Assembly: GCA_038239005.1 (NCBI GenBank)
Contig: JBBSFE010000001.1
Span: forward strand, 118,714-182,713
Direction of reading: 5' to 3'
Source of the DNA: DASXHD01 sp038239005
Lineage (GTDB): Bacteria; Myxococcota_A; Polyangia; Polyangiales; Polyangiaceae
Length of the DNA stretch: 64,000 bases
In this document: piece by piece, positions 16,561 to 24,843 of the stretch
Layout of the letters: every line of letters begins with the position of its first letter
How positions within the stretch are numbered: position 1 is the stretch's first letter
Made by a program: the position numbers and the translations under genes
The notes under the pieces: model-generated
Databases searched by the model: none
Told to the model about the DNA's origin: nothing
What the model saw: the letters and a program-made list of their open reading frames with translations, nothing else

Positions 16561-18233
16561 AGTTGAATCCGACCGTGCTTCATCCGGCAAGCTTCCCCGC
16601 GGGACAAGTGCTTACCGCACTGCCCAAAGCGCTCCTCCTCTACTTGGATGCGCGCGGTGACGGCACGGCTGACGCATGGCTGCGCACGTGTCGGCTTCGC
16701 CGCGATGATTTGAGCGACGAGACACGCACGGTGCCGGTCGTCACACTGCGTTCGGCGCTCGATGCGTTCGTGAGCGTTGCGTCGCGCGAAGAGATCGAGC
16801 GAACGTGGCCGCACCTCATCGCGCCGACGAATCTCGGTGCGTGGTCGCGCGTTCTCCGCGGGTCGCCGTCACCGCAGCATGCCTTCTCGCGGCTCGACGG
16901 ATCGGAGAGCGAATACGCGCGCAGCACGCGATGGGAAACGCTGGATGCGCACGCCGGATTTTGGCGCGGCCGCGTGCTCATCACGCACGATCCGGTGTTC
17001 GAAGAAGGTGGCCTCTTCGCGCTCATGCGCGCTGCTGAGGTGCGTGCGGTTCCAGCGTTGTTCGGCTTTCGACCCATCCACGTGCGCGCGGAAGGGGTCG
17101 TCGCGCACGAAGCGAGCACGCTCGCGCAAACGTACGAAGTGCGATGGGGCGTCGTTCGTGTTCCGTGGGCGCTTGCGATTGGTGCGGCGATCGGAACCGC
17201 GATTGCAACGCCGTTCGCGATTTCGCGCGGCATCCCGCTCGCAGCCGTTGGCGCGGTCGCGGGCAGCGGGCTCGGGCTGCTCGTCGCGCGTGATCGATGG
17301 CGTCGCGCCGAAACGCGCGCACAAACGAATCGCGTCCACGTCCTCGAGCGCAGCCTCGAGCTAAAAGAAGAACGCGAGCGCGCAGCGACGGGACAAATCG
17401 AAGGCATGATCGTTGCGGGTCTTTACCGCGTCGGTCAACGCATGGGTGCGGGCGCCGCGGGCGTCATCTATCAAGCGCAGCGCGTCTCGGATGGCATGCC
17501 GGTCGCGCTCAAGCTGCTGCGCGCGGCGGCCGCGCACGAATCGGTCGCGGCCGATCGATTGCGCCGCGAAGCCGAGGCCCTTCGGCTCGCGTGGCACCCG
17601 AACATCGTCGAGCTTCTCGACCAGGGCCACTTGCCCGACGGCACCTCGTACATCGTCATGGAGCTTCTGACCGGCGACTCTCTAGCCACCCGAATTCGCG
17701 TCCGAACGCGGCTCGAGCCCCACGAAGTCGCACAAATTGCGGCCCAAATCTGCGATGCGCTCGTTGCGGTGCATGCTGCGGGCGTCGTGCATCGAGATTT
17801 GAAGCCTTCGAACCTCATTCTCGTCAAAGGAGCAGATGGTGAACGCGTGAAGCTCATCGATTTCGGCATCGCCCGCGTCGAGTGGGAAGAAACGCGCATC
17901 ACCAACATGGGCGCCCCACTCGGCACGCCCGGCTACATGTCGCCTGAGCAGGAAAGCGGCGGGCAAATCGACACGCGAAGCGATTTGTTCGCGGTGGGCG
18001 CCATCATGTACGAATGCCTCGTCGGCGAGCCGCCGCCTCCCATTCCGAGCGGGCTGTGGGGTCGCAACCAACCGCAAGACCGCACCGCGATGAATCAGCT
18101 TCCTCTCGCATTTCGCACCATCATCGAAAAAGCGATGTCGCCTGCACCCGAAGATCGTTTTCAAGATGCGCGCTCGTTCGCGCAAGCCATTCGAACCATC
18201 GACGCGCCCACGCGCGTCTCCGGAGCAAAATGA
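16554..18233 (+). CDS. membrane Ser/Thr protein kinase with C-terminal kinase domain
   Basis: A Hanks-type kinase of about 559 residues with unusual order. The N-terminal ~200 residues form a sensor-like region (FPAGQVLTALPKALLLYLDARGD, WRGRVLITHDPVFEEGGLF) that resembles myxobacterial paralogous (DUF2378-type) domains, an uncertain match. Two hydrophobic segments follow at about residues 203-222 and 226-245, then a short coiled coil. The kinase domain starts near 285: MGAGAAGVIYQA loop, VALKLL lysine, catalytic HRDLKPSN near 412, DFGIAR and GTPGYMSPEQ. All catalytic residues are present. The start is uncertain: GTG 16554 is used, with GTG 16494 (in frame across the inverted repeat) as the alternative. 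It overlaps the following protease gene by 4 bp (ATGA). Confidence 0.88.
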   Translation: MIKLNPTVLHPASFPAGQVLTALPKALLLYLDARGDGTADAWLRTCRLRRDDLSDETRTVPVVTLRSALDAFVSVASREEIERTWPHLIAPTNLGAWSRVLRGSPSPQHAFSRLDGSESEYARSTRWETLDAHAGFWRGRVLITHDPVFEEGGLFALMRAAEVRAVPALFGFRPIHVRAEGVVAHEASTLAQTYEVRWGVVRVPWALAIGAAIGTAIATPFAISRGIPLAAVGAVAGSGLGLLVARDRWRRAETRAQTNRVHVLERSLELKEERERAATGQIEGMIVAGLYRVGQRMGAGAAGVIYQAQRVSDGMPVALKLLRAAAAHESVAADRLRREAEALRLAWHPNIVELLDQGHLPDGTSYIVMELLTGDSLATRIRVRTRLEPHEVAQIAAQICDALVAVHAAGVVHRDLKPSNLILVKGADGERVKLIDFGIARVEWEETRITNMGAPLGTPGYMSPEQESGGQIDTRSDLFAVGAIMYECLVGEPPPPIPSGLWGRNQPQDRTAMNQLPLAFRTIIEKAMSPAPEDRFQDARSFAQAIRTIDAPTRVSGAK

Positions 18234-19183
18234 AACGTCTCATCTGGCTCGTCGCCGCTACCGTGTTTGCAATTTTGCCGAGCGCGTCGCCGCCTGCGCA
18301 TGCGCAAGGCGTTTCGTTTCCCACGGCGTTTCCCACCACGCTGCCCACGATTCCGGGCATTCCGCAGTTCACGCTTCCGACGGCGCTCCCCACGGGGGCC
18401 ATTCTTGCGCCGCTCGCCGCGAGCGCGATGCACGCCGAGACACGGAACGTGCTCGATGAGCTCATCGCGCATCTTCCGTCGCAGCAGCAAGGTCGCGTGC
18501 GCGGCATTCCGCTGAAGCTCGACCCGGGCCTCGACGACATCAACGCGTACGCCGGTTGCGACGCGCAAGGAAAACCGTTCCTCGCGGGAACGGAAGGTTT
18601 GCTCCAAGCGATCTTCTCGATCGCAGAAACCAAATCGTGCGACGAGATCACCGGCGCTCACAGCTACGACGCATACATGAACGCGATCGTGCCCGTGCTC
18701 ACCGCGCCGAAGGCAGGCTCGCCAGTGCTTCCTTCGAACATCTTGCCCGCGCAGTGCCTCGTCGATCCGCGCGTGCTCTCGCACACGCGCGAGCTCTTCG
18801 ACGACATCGCCGCGTTCACGTACGCGCACGAGCTCTCGCACCACTATCTCGGTCACACGGGTTGCGCGATCAACGATTCGCCGTTCACGCAAGGCCTCGC
18901 GACCGTCGAACATTTGAGCCAGGCGCTCGTGCCCGCGTTCAACCAACCCAACGAGCTTGCCGCCGATACCACGGGCCTCGCGAACACCATGGACACGGGC
19001 CGCGCGCGCAAGCCGCGTTACGAGTGGAGCGAGAAGGGCGGGATTCTCCTACTTGAATTTTTCAGTCGCCTCGAATCGAGCGGCGGTTCGACCCTCTCGT
19101 TCAGCCGCTCGCACCCGAGCTCGCCACTGCGAGAAACGTGGATTCGCACGGCCGCTGCGACGTATCGGTTGCTTCATCCGTGA
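18230..19183 (+). CDS. exported M48-like zinc metalloprotease
   Basis: A 317-residue protein with a Sec signal peptide (MKRLIWLVAATVFAILPSAS ending in PAHAQG). The zinc motif HELSH (HExxH) is near residue 200 in FTYAHELSHHYLGHTG, and a downstream NELAADTTGL supplies the third-ligand Glu/Asp pattern seen in M48 and related gluzincins. A Pro/Thr/Leu-rich stretch (FPTTLPTIPGIPQFTLPTAL) follows the signal peptide. It is probably a periplasmic or secreted peptidase; substrates are unknown. Its ATGA overlap with the kinase stop and GTGA-type contact with the next gene suggest a three-gene operon, so signalling-controlled proteolysis is possible but unproven. Confidence 0.78.
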   Translation: MKRLIWLVAATVFAILPSASPPAHAQGVSFPTAFPTTLPTIPGIPQFTLPTALPTGAILAPLAASAMHAETRNVLDELIAHLPSQQQGRVRGIPLKLDPGLDDINAYAGCDAQGKPFLAGTEGLLQAIFSIAETKSCDEITGAHSYDAYMNAIVPVLTAPKAGSPVLPSNILPAQCLVDPRVLSHTRELFDDIAAFTYAHELSHHYLGHTGCAINDSPFTQGLATVEHLSQALVPAFNQPNELAADTTGLANTMDTGRARKPRYEWSEKGGILLLEFFSRLESSGGSTLSFSRSHPSSPLRETWIRTAAATYRLLHP

Positions 19184-19221
19184 CTCAGGAACTTCGCCAC
19201 CACGAGCATGTCCGTCGTGGT

Positions 19222-20295
19222 GTGAAGCGTTTCGGGCTCGCTCTCGTCGTTTGCGCGTGCACGCACACGTCGGTGCCGGTCGTTCACGTTCAGGCGCTGC
19301 CGTCGCTCTCCGAAAACGCGGAGGGAACGCTCTTCGGCGAATGCCGCATCGCGGGCAACGGCGAGCGCCCGCCTCCGGGCAAAGAGCGTCCCGAGTTTGC
19401 CGTGTTCGCGACGCAAAACACGAAGGTCGCGTCGATTGTCATCGCGCTACCCGCGGAAGTTCGCGTCACGTGGAGTCGCTTTCCCGCATCGCCAATGGCG
19501 CAGGCTCGTGCGCACATCGACATCGGCGGGCAGAAGCTCCTTCGCTTCGCGGGTTGGTCGTCGCTCCTCGGCCGCTCGTTCACGCTGAAGAAACGTGCGT
19601 ACGGAGTGCCTGGGCACACGTGGGGCCGAGCGGGTGCACCGGTCGAGATCATTGCGGCCGAAGGCGCCACGGCGATCGCGCGCGTCGACACTCCATTCTC
19701 GGCGCCGCTCACGTTCGTCGTTCGTGGCGCATGTGATGCATTCGCATACGAGCCAGACGAGCCCGAGATGAGCGCGTTCGAGCACAAGCCGAAGGCAACC
19801 ATTGTCTACAACACGAGGCCGGGCCTCGACCTCTACGCGTCATCCGACGCACCGAGCTCGTTTGGTTCCATCGTGGTCGATGGCGCCGAATCGCTCGCGA
19901 TGGATCGCGTCGCGCAGAAGGGTGGTTTCGTCCGCGTGATGGTCGAGTCCGGGCTCGTCGGCTTCGACGCGTGGGTTCCGGAGGCGCAAGTTCGAGAGGA
20001 CGCCACGATGGGTTTCGGCAGCATCGGGCTCGAGGGCTTCGGCACGAGCTCGTGCGGCGGATCCATTTCGGATCGCGGCACGATCACGCGCGACACGGCG
20101 CTCTTCATTGGAGACGAATCGCCAGAAGAGCTCGCTGGCGCGACCGTCGAGACAGGCGCAGAGATCCTCTATTCGAAAGGCGCGGCGAAAACCGTCGGCA
20201 CCAAAGTGCTCGTGCCGTTCAGCTTCGTGTCGAACGCCATCCGGGCCGCGGGCGAACAGATTTTCTGGGTCGATCGCGATTCCATCTCCGGCTAA
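19222..20295 (+). CDS. lipoprotein of unknown function
   Basis: A putative lipoprotein of about 357 residues. GTG 19222 gives a compact type II signal (VKRFGLALVVCACTHT). GTG 19180 overlaps the upstream stop (GTGA), is equally in frame and would give a 14-residue longer n-region, so the start is not settled. The mature protein is beta-rich, without recognised motifs (WSSLLGRSFTLKKRAYGVPG, FDAWVPEAQVREDATMGFGS); phrases such as TRPGLDLYASSDAPSSFGSI and FDAWVPEAQV recall SH3-like cell-wall domains, a weak resemblance. It is the third gene of the kinase-protease-lipoprotein cluster and overlaps the convergent imuB by 4 bp. Confidence 0.65.
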   Translation: MKRFGLALVVCACTHTSVPVVHVQALPSLSENAEGTLFGECRIAGNGERPPPGKERPEFAVFATQNTKVASIVIALPAEVRVTWSRFPASPMAQARAHIDIGGQKLLRFAGWSSLLGRSFTLKKRAYGVPGHTWGRAGAPVEIIAAEGATAIARVDTPFSAPLTFVVRGACDAFAYEPDEPEMSAFEHKPKATIVYNTRPGLDLYASSDAPSSFGSIVVDGAESLAMDRVAQKGGFVRVMVESGLVGFDAWVPEAQVREDATMGFGSIGLEGFGTSSCGGSISDRGTITRDTALFIGDESPEELAGATVETGAEILYSKGAAKTVGTKVLVPFSFVSNAIRAAGEQIFWVDRDSISG

Positions 20296-21785
20296 TCCAA
20301 AAACCCGCGGATGCCGCGGGGCTCCACGAACACGACGGCGTCGCCCGTCCAGGCGAGCTTCCAATCGATCATGGGCGTGGTCTCGCGCCACCAGACGACT
20401 TGCTCGAATCGCGCGAGGCCTCGCAGAGCGTAAGGGCCTTCGAGCAGCGTCAAACCTTCGGCGGGGCGCGCGAGCGGGATGATGCGAAGCGGCTCGGGAG
20501 CGCTTGAGATGAGCCTGGCGGAGAGCGTGATGGTCCGTGGCTCGCCAAATGGAACGAGGTGCGAGCGATGATCGATGCGCCAATCATCGAGGACGGCGAG
20601 CGTTCCGAAGGCGTGACGCTCGAGCACCGCGGAGAGCTCCGAGGCGAGCTTCGGGAGTGCGAGGTCGGCGCGACTCTCGGGCTCGAAGAGATGGCGCGTT
20701 TCTCGAGACATGGGCGCGAGATCAGGCGCGCGCAAAACTACGGCGAGCGCAGGCGCAGCGAGCGGAGGCACGCGCTCGAACCGCGACATGATCACGCTGA
20801 GGATTTCGGTGCTCTTCTTGATGGGCGAGGCGAGCGGCAACGAGACACATACAGAAGTTTCAGAGCCCACACACATCGCGCGATCGAGCTCGACGATGAC
20901 TTCGAGACGCGAGGCAAGCATGGCGCGGCCTTCGAGGCGCGCGGAGATACGCTCGGAGAGCGGCTTGAGCACGAAAAAAAGCGCTTCGTGCTGCTCGACG
21001 CCGTATTCGAGATCGATGCGTTCTTCGATCACCGTTGTGGGAACGAATCGCACGATGGGCGCGGCGTCATCGCCGTCGAGGATGGCCCGGACGCGCGAGA
21101 GGAGATTCTGGTTGTCGCACCGAGCGGTGAGCGACGCGCGCGGAACAGCGCGAAGCTGAGCGATGGTGGAGATGCCGAGCTTGTGAAAATACGACGCCGT
21201 TCGCGGGTCGAGGCGCAAGACATCGATCGAGAGCTCGCCGAGCGCGTGAAGGGTGTCGGCCTCGCGAACGACGCGTGATCGACGGGAGCCGGCTGCGAGC
21301 GCCCACGCGATTTCGGGGCCCGACGCGAGCGCCGTGATACAGCGAAAACCTGCGCACTCGATCGCGGACGTGACCGCGGCGAGGAGCTCTTCTTCACCGC
21401 CGTGCAAATGTGCGCAGCCCGTGACGTCGACCAAGACGGCATCGCGATCGATCAAAGGTGACGTGATCGCGCCAAAGCCGAGCAGCATCTCGGCGAGCGC
21501 ATCGAGCGCGCAGCTTGCTTCGCGTGGCCGGAGCACACGCACGCGGAGATCGGCGCACTTGGCTTTGGCGCTCGCGATCGTCGAGCCCGGCAAAACACCT
21601 AGCGAGCGCGCTTCGTTCGACACTTCGTCGATGCGGACACCTCCAGAAATCGTGCGCTCGCTACGTGCGTCGTCGACGACGACGGCGAGCGGCTCCTTCG
21701 CGGAAATGTCCGGAGAGCGCGCGCGAACGAGAGTCACGCGGAACGACGGAAGAACGACCGCGATGACGCGCCGGTTAGCCAGCAT
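20292..21785 (-). CDS. imuB: ImuB, catalytically inactive Y-family polymerase-like mutasome subunit
   Basis: A 497-residue ImuB-type protein with the Y-family fold: ILRLDPRTASYFHKLGISTI is the HhH thumb region (numbering not fixed), and GAITSPLIDRDAVLVDVTGC the palm strand. The N-terminal palm reads VVLPSFRVTLVR where active DinB enzymes have metal-binding Asp residues, as expected for ImuB, which acts as a hub joining ImuA, DnaE2 and the sliding clamp. A clamp-binding motif cannot be assigned with confidence. The start is ATG 21785, overlapping imuA by 11 bp; the frame before it is shadow of imuA. It is co-transcribed with imuA under the SOS-like box at 22426-22443. Confidence 0.9.
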   Translation of the reverse strand: MLANRRVIAVVLPSFRVTLVRARSPDISAKEPLAVVVDDARSERTISGGVRIDEVSNEARSLGVLPGSTIASAKAKCADLRVRVLRPREASCALDALAEMLLGFGAITSPLIDRDAVLVDVTGCAHLHGGEEELLAAVTSAIECAGFRCITALASGPEIAWALAAGSRRSRVVREADTLHALGELSIDVLRLDPRTASYFHKLGISTIAQLRAVPRASLTARCDNQNLLSRVRAILDGDDAAPIVRFVPTTVIEERIDLEYGVEQHEALFFVLKPLSERISARLEGRAMLASRLEVIVELDRAMCVGSETSVCVSLPLASPIKKSTEILSVIMSRFERVPPLAAPALAVVLRAPDLAPMSRETRHLFEPESRADLALPKLASELSAVLERHAFGTLAVLDDWRIDHRSHLVPFGEPRTITLSARLISSAPEPLRIIPLARPAEGLTLLEGPYALRGLARFEQVVWWRETTPMIDWKLAWTGDAVVFVEPRGIRGFLD

Positions 21786-22422
21786 GACGAAGCGACAGCG
21801 GAATGCGCGCTTTGGCGAGACCACGGCCGAAGCGATCTTTGGTGACGCGGACTTCGAGCCCGTCGATCGCGCGGGCGACTTCGAAGCGAAGCGCGACCGG
21901 CCAAGGATCGACATGCGGCGGCGCAAGCAAGACGATGGTGGTGCCGTATTGCTCGGCGGCGAGCGCGAGCTTGCGCACGAGCTTGTCTTGGCGAGATGCA
22001 TGGGGCGATTCGATGACGAGCACATCGAACGCGCCCGACGCCGCGACCTTCACCGAGACACGCGCTGCGAGAGCGCGCGGCGGACGAATCACGAGGAGGC
22101 GCGAGAGATCGACGCCAGCGTGCGCGAGCCCGGGCGCGAAAAGCGTGCAATCTGCATCAATCCACGCGCACCACGCACGAGCATCACGCGCGAGCGCCGC
22201 GCGCACGGCGGCGACGCACACGCCCGTGGCTCCCGCGAACGCGCCATGCGCGCACGTGATCTCGACGACCGCGTGCGGTAGCCCTCCATCGGGTAACAAT
22301 CGTTCGAGCTCGGGCCAATCACACGAGCGAGCAGGCGCCTGCTTCGTGGAAAGTGAGCTGGCAAAACGAAGGCTTTCGAGGCTTGCGCCTCCAGAGCGGG
22401 TGAAGTTGATGACGGCTGCCAT
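21775..22422 (-). CDS. imuA: ImuA, RecA-like mutasome accessory protein
   Basis: A 215-residue protein matching ImuA (RecA/SulA-like fold, no intact Walker A seen): WPELERLLPDGGLPHAVVEI, WCAWIDADCTLFAPGLAHAG and FDVLVIESPHASRQDKLVRK, ending with the basic tail KDRFGRGLAKARIPLSLRHAG. ImuA modulates RecA filaments and, with ImuB and DnaE2, carries out damage-induced mutagenic synthesis. The start is ATG 22422 (MAAVINFTRSGG). Only CCC separates this ATG from an 18-bp SOS-box-like palindrome, so the transcript is probably leaderless. The longer frame to 22461 simply reads through that box. dnaE2 lies 3.6 kb away on the other strand with the same box. Confidence 0.88.
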   Translation of the reverse strand: MAAVINFTRSGGASLESLRFASSLSTKQAPARSCDWPELERLLPDGGLPHAVVEITCAHGAFAGATGVCVAAVRAALARDARAWCAWIDADCTLFAPGLAHAGVDLSRLLVIRPPRALAARVSVKVAASGAFDVLVIESPHASRQDKLVRKLALAAEQYGTTIVLLAPPHVDPWPVALRFEVARAIDGLEVRVTKDRFGRGLAKARIPLSLRHAG

Positions 22423-22425
22423 GGG

Positions 22426-22443
22426 ACTGAACAAATTATCAGT
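22426..22443 (-). promoter_or_regulatory. SOS box (LexA-type) overlapping the imuA promoter
   Basis: On the minus strand it reads ACTGATAATTTGTTCAGT, then CCC, then the imuA ATG. The same 18 bases with the same CCC-ATG occur before dnaE2. Promoter-like elements on the minus strand are TTGCAG (plus positions 22456-22461) and TAATTT (22433-22438) with 17 bp between. The box differs at two positions from the M. xanthus LexA consensus as I remember it (CTRHAMRYBYGTTCAGS). Confidence 0.85.
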
Positions 22444-22483
22444 GGTAGCGTGACCCTGCAAGGCTCGTTAAAGAAGAGGACCC

Positions 22484-23308
22484 GTGAAGAACGTAGAGAG
22501 GCTTTTTTCGCTGCTCGGCGAAATGGAATCGGTGCTCGTTTGCTACTCGGGCGGCGTCGATAGCGCCCTCGTGCTCGCAGCCGCGCATCGCGTCCTTGGT
22601 GAGCGCGCCATCGGGATGACGGCCGTCAGTGCGAGCCTCGCGCCCGCCGAAAAAGAATTGGCCATCTCCGTGGCGAAACGCATTGGCGCCGCGCACGCGC
22701 TCGTCGAATCCCACGAGGTTGACGATCCCGATTACCAGAGGAACGGTCCCGACCGCTGCTTTCACTGCAAGAGCGAGCTCTACGACATCAGCTCGAAAAT
22801 GAAGATCGAGTGGGGCATGAAGTTCGTCGCGAACGGCACGAACCTCGACGATCTCGGCGACCATCGCCCAGGCCTCGAAGCCGCCAAACGCGCGGGCGTT
22901 CGCAGTGTTCTCGTCGAAGCAGGTTTTCACAAAGCCGACGTGCGCGCGGCCGCAGAGCATCTCGGCCTCTCGGTTTGGGACAAGCCCGCCGCGGCCTGTC
23001 TCTCGAGTCGCATTCCGTACGGCACCTCGGTGACGCGCGAGCGCCTCGCACAAATCGCCGGCCTCGAAGCCGAGCTCCACGCACTCGGCCTTCGCCAAGT
23101 GCGCGTTCGATTGCACGCGCTCGATAAAGTGGTTCTCGCTCGCGTCGAGGTGGACAAGCCCGAGCTCACGAAGGCCTTCGAAGCGCGCGACGCCATCTCG
23201 GCCGCAGGCCGCCGCTACGGTTTCAACTACGTGACACTCGACCTCGAGGGCTACCGAATGGGCAGCCACAACGAGGTCCTCGCGGGTCGCGCGCTGCGCG
23301 TACTTTGA
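22484..23308 (+). CDS. larE: LarE, ATP-dependent sacrificial sulfur transferase
   Basis: A 274-residue PP-loop ATPase. SGGVDS is at residues 22-27, the NGTNLDDLGDHRPG segment is typical of LarE, and a conserved Cys172 lies in AAACLSSRIPYGTSVT. A CFHCK pair at 92-95 adds further cysteines. LarE adenylates pyridinium biscarboxylate mononucleotide and inserts sulfur to build the nickel-pincer nucleotide of lactate racemase and related LarA enzymes. The GTG start at 22484 has AAGAGGA upstream. It is divergent from imuA across about 60 bp that also hold the SOS promoter. No larA, larB or larC is nearby, so the recipient enzyme must be elsewhere. Confidence 0.9.
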   Translation: MKNVERLFSLLGEMESVLVCYSGGVDSALVLAAAHRVLGERAIGMTAVSASLAPAEKELAISVAKRIGAAHALVESHEVDDPDYQRNGPDRCFHCKSELYDISSKMKIEWGMKFVANGTNLDDLGDHRPGLEAAKRAGVRSVLVEAGFHKADVRAAAEHLGLSVWDKPAAACLSSRIPYGTSVTRERLAQIAGLEAELHALGLRQVRVRLHALDKVVLARVEVDKPELTKAFEARDAISAAGRRYGFNYVTLDLEGYRMGSHNEVLAGRALRVL

Positions 23309-23377
23309 GGGGCTGCAAAGCTCCGTTCGCACCGCAAGAGACTGGATTCCGGGCCGAAAATCTGGGATTAGGGCTCT

Positions 23378-24373
23378 ATGGAGGCACGAACGGATCGCGA
23401 GCTGATCGACGCGACCCGCACGTTCGCGACCGAGCGCCGCGCGCAAAGCTGGTTCGCGCTTTTGAGCACGCTCACGCTCGTTGCCGGCACGGATCTCATC
23501 GCGTTCCGCATGGCGCCGCATTCGTATCTCGGTTGGGCGCTTCGTATCGGTGCGAGCGTCGCGTGCGGGTTGCTCGTGGTGCGGACGTTCATCCTCTTCC
23601 ACGATTTCCAACACGGCTCGCTGCTCCGTAACTCGCGCGTCGCCCGCGGGATTTTCTTCGTCTACGGCCTCATCATCATGACGCCGCCGAAAGTCTGGCG
23701 CGAGACGCACAACTATCACCACGCCAACACAGCCAAGCTCGTGGGCTCGCATGTCGGCTCGTACTTGATGGTCACGACGGGCATGTGGGCGAAGCTCAAG
23801 CCGCACGAGCGCTTCATGTACAAAGTGATTCGTCACCCGCTGACGATCGCGAGCGCTTACTTCACGCTGTTCATGCTCGGCATGGGCGTCTCGCCGTTCA
23901 TGCGCGCGCCGAAGAAGCACTGGGCTTGCGCGCTCGGCGTGGTGCTCAACTGGGCGCTCACCGCGCTCGTGATTTGGAAATTCGGATTCGTCACGTTCGT
24001 GCTCGGGATGTTCTTGCCGCTCGCCATCTCGATGGCCGTCGGTGGTTACCTCTTCTACGCGCAGCACAACTTCCCCGAGGCGCACATCCAGCCGCGCGAA
24101 TCGTGGAGCTACACGCGCGCCGCGCTCGAGTCGTCGAGCTACATGGAGATGGGGCGCGTGATGCGATTTTTCACCGGCAACATCGGCTACCACCACGTGC
24201 ACCACTTGAACCCGCTCATCCCGTTCTACAAGTTGCCCGAGGTGATGGCGGCCGTGCCCGAGCTGCACGATCCGCCCAAGACGAGCCTCCGCCCCGGCGA
24301 CGTGCTCGCGTGCTTCGCGCAAAAGCTGTGGGATCCCGACCAGCAAAAAATGGTCGGCTACCCACGCAGCTGA
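23378..24373 (+). CDS. membrane fatty acid desaturase
   Basis: A 331-residue integral membrane di-iron enzyme. Three His boxes are visible: HDFQHGS (after VVRTFILF), HNYHHANT, and HHVHHLNP near the C-terminus, the standard set for FADS-type desaturases or hydroxylases. Four to five hydrophobic segments are present (for example LGWALRIGASVACGLLVV and FGFVTFVLGMFLPLAISMAV). It would introduce a double bond into acyl chains of membrane lipids; regioselectivity cannot be read from sequence. Its stop TGA shares bases with the ATG of the following lipoprotein (TGATG). Confidence 0.88.
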   Translation: MEARTDRELIDATRTFATERRAQSWFALLSTLTLVAGTDLIAFRMAPHSYLGWALRIGASVACGLLVVRTFILFHDFQHGSLLRNSRVARGIFFVYGLIIMTPPKVWRETHNYHHANTAKLVGSHVGSYLMVTTGMWAKLKPHERFMYKVIRHPLTIASAYFTLFMLGMGVSPFMRAPKKHWACALGVVLNWALTALVIWKFGFVTFVLGMFLPLAISMAVGGYLFYAQHNFPEAHIQPRESWSYTRAALESSSYMEMGRVMRFFTGNIGYHHVHHLNPLIPFYKLPEVMAAVPELHDPPKTSLRPGDVLACFAQKLWDPDQQKMVGYPRS

Positions 24374-24843
24374 TGCGTGCAGTTTACATTCTTCTGATCT
24401 GCGCGTGCTCCCATGAAGCGCCGCCGACGACGGTGACGGTCGCGCCACTCCCGACGCATTCCGCCGATGCCAACGCGAACGCGAACACAAACGCCAACGC
24501 GCACGCAAACGCCAACGCGCACGCAAACGCCGACGCCAACGCCGACGTGCCCCCGCCCATCGAAGATCTCCAGCGTACGATCGCGCGTCTCCGTGGCGCG
24601 TTTCGCGCTTGCTACAACCGCGGCCTCGCGTCGGATCCCACGCTTTCGGGCAGTGTGAACCTGACGTTCAAGCTCGCGCCCGACGGGAGCGTGTCGAGTG
24701 TGTCGAAATCCAGCGGCACTGGGCTCACGCTCGACGTCGAGACGTGCATCCAGGACAAAATCCGGAGCACGCGCTTCGAGCCGCCCGATCCGAACGGCTC
24801 CACGATCAACTTGCCTCTCCGATTCCAGAGCGCGCCGCCCTGA
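24373..24843 (+). CDS. lipoprotein with AgmX/PglI C-terminal domain
   Basis: A 156-residue protein. The signal MRAVYILLICAC carries a lipobox Cys, followed by a low-complexity Ala-Asn/Asp/His linker encoded by an 18-bp tandem repeat. The C-terminal ~90 residues (FRACYNRGLASDPTLSGSVN, LTFKLAPDGSVSSVSKSSGT, TCIQDKIRSTRFEPP) match the TonB-like AgmX/PglI C-terminal domain of myxobacteria, which occurs in proteins of gliding and polysaccharide machines. It probably sits in the periplasm or outer membrane as a small partner of energised transport. The start overlaps the desaturase stop. It ends directly against the convergent FHA gene. Confidence 0.8.
   Translation: MRAVYILLICACSHEAPPTTVTVAPLPTHSADANANANTNANAHANANAHANADANADVPPPIEDLQRTIARLRGAFRACYNRGLASDPTLSGSVNLTFKLAPDGSVSSVSKSSGTGLTLDVETCIQDKIRSTRFEPPDPNGSTINLPLRFQSAPP
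24489..24531 (+). repeat. 18-bp in-frame linker repeat (Ala-Asn/His)
   Basis: AAACGCCAACGCGCACGC occurs twice in tandem and then seven bases of a third copy, within the lipoprotein linker. Changes in copy number would keep the reading frame. Confidence 0.8.

Noticed and set aside
22439..24526. A 695-residue minus-strand frame across larE and the desaturase
   Set aside because: Both sense genes have complete catalytic motifs; this frame crosses their boundary and has none.
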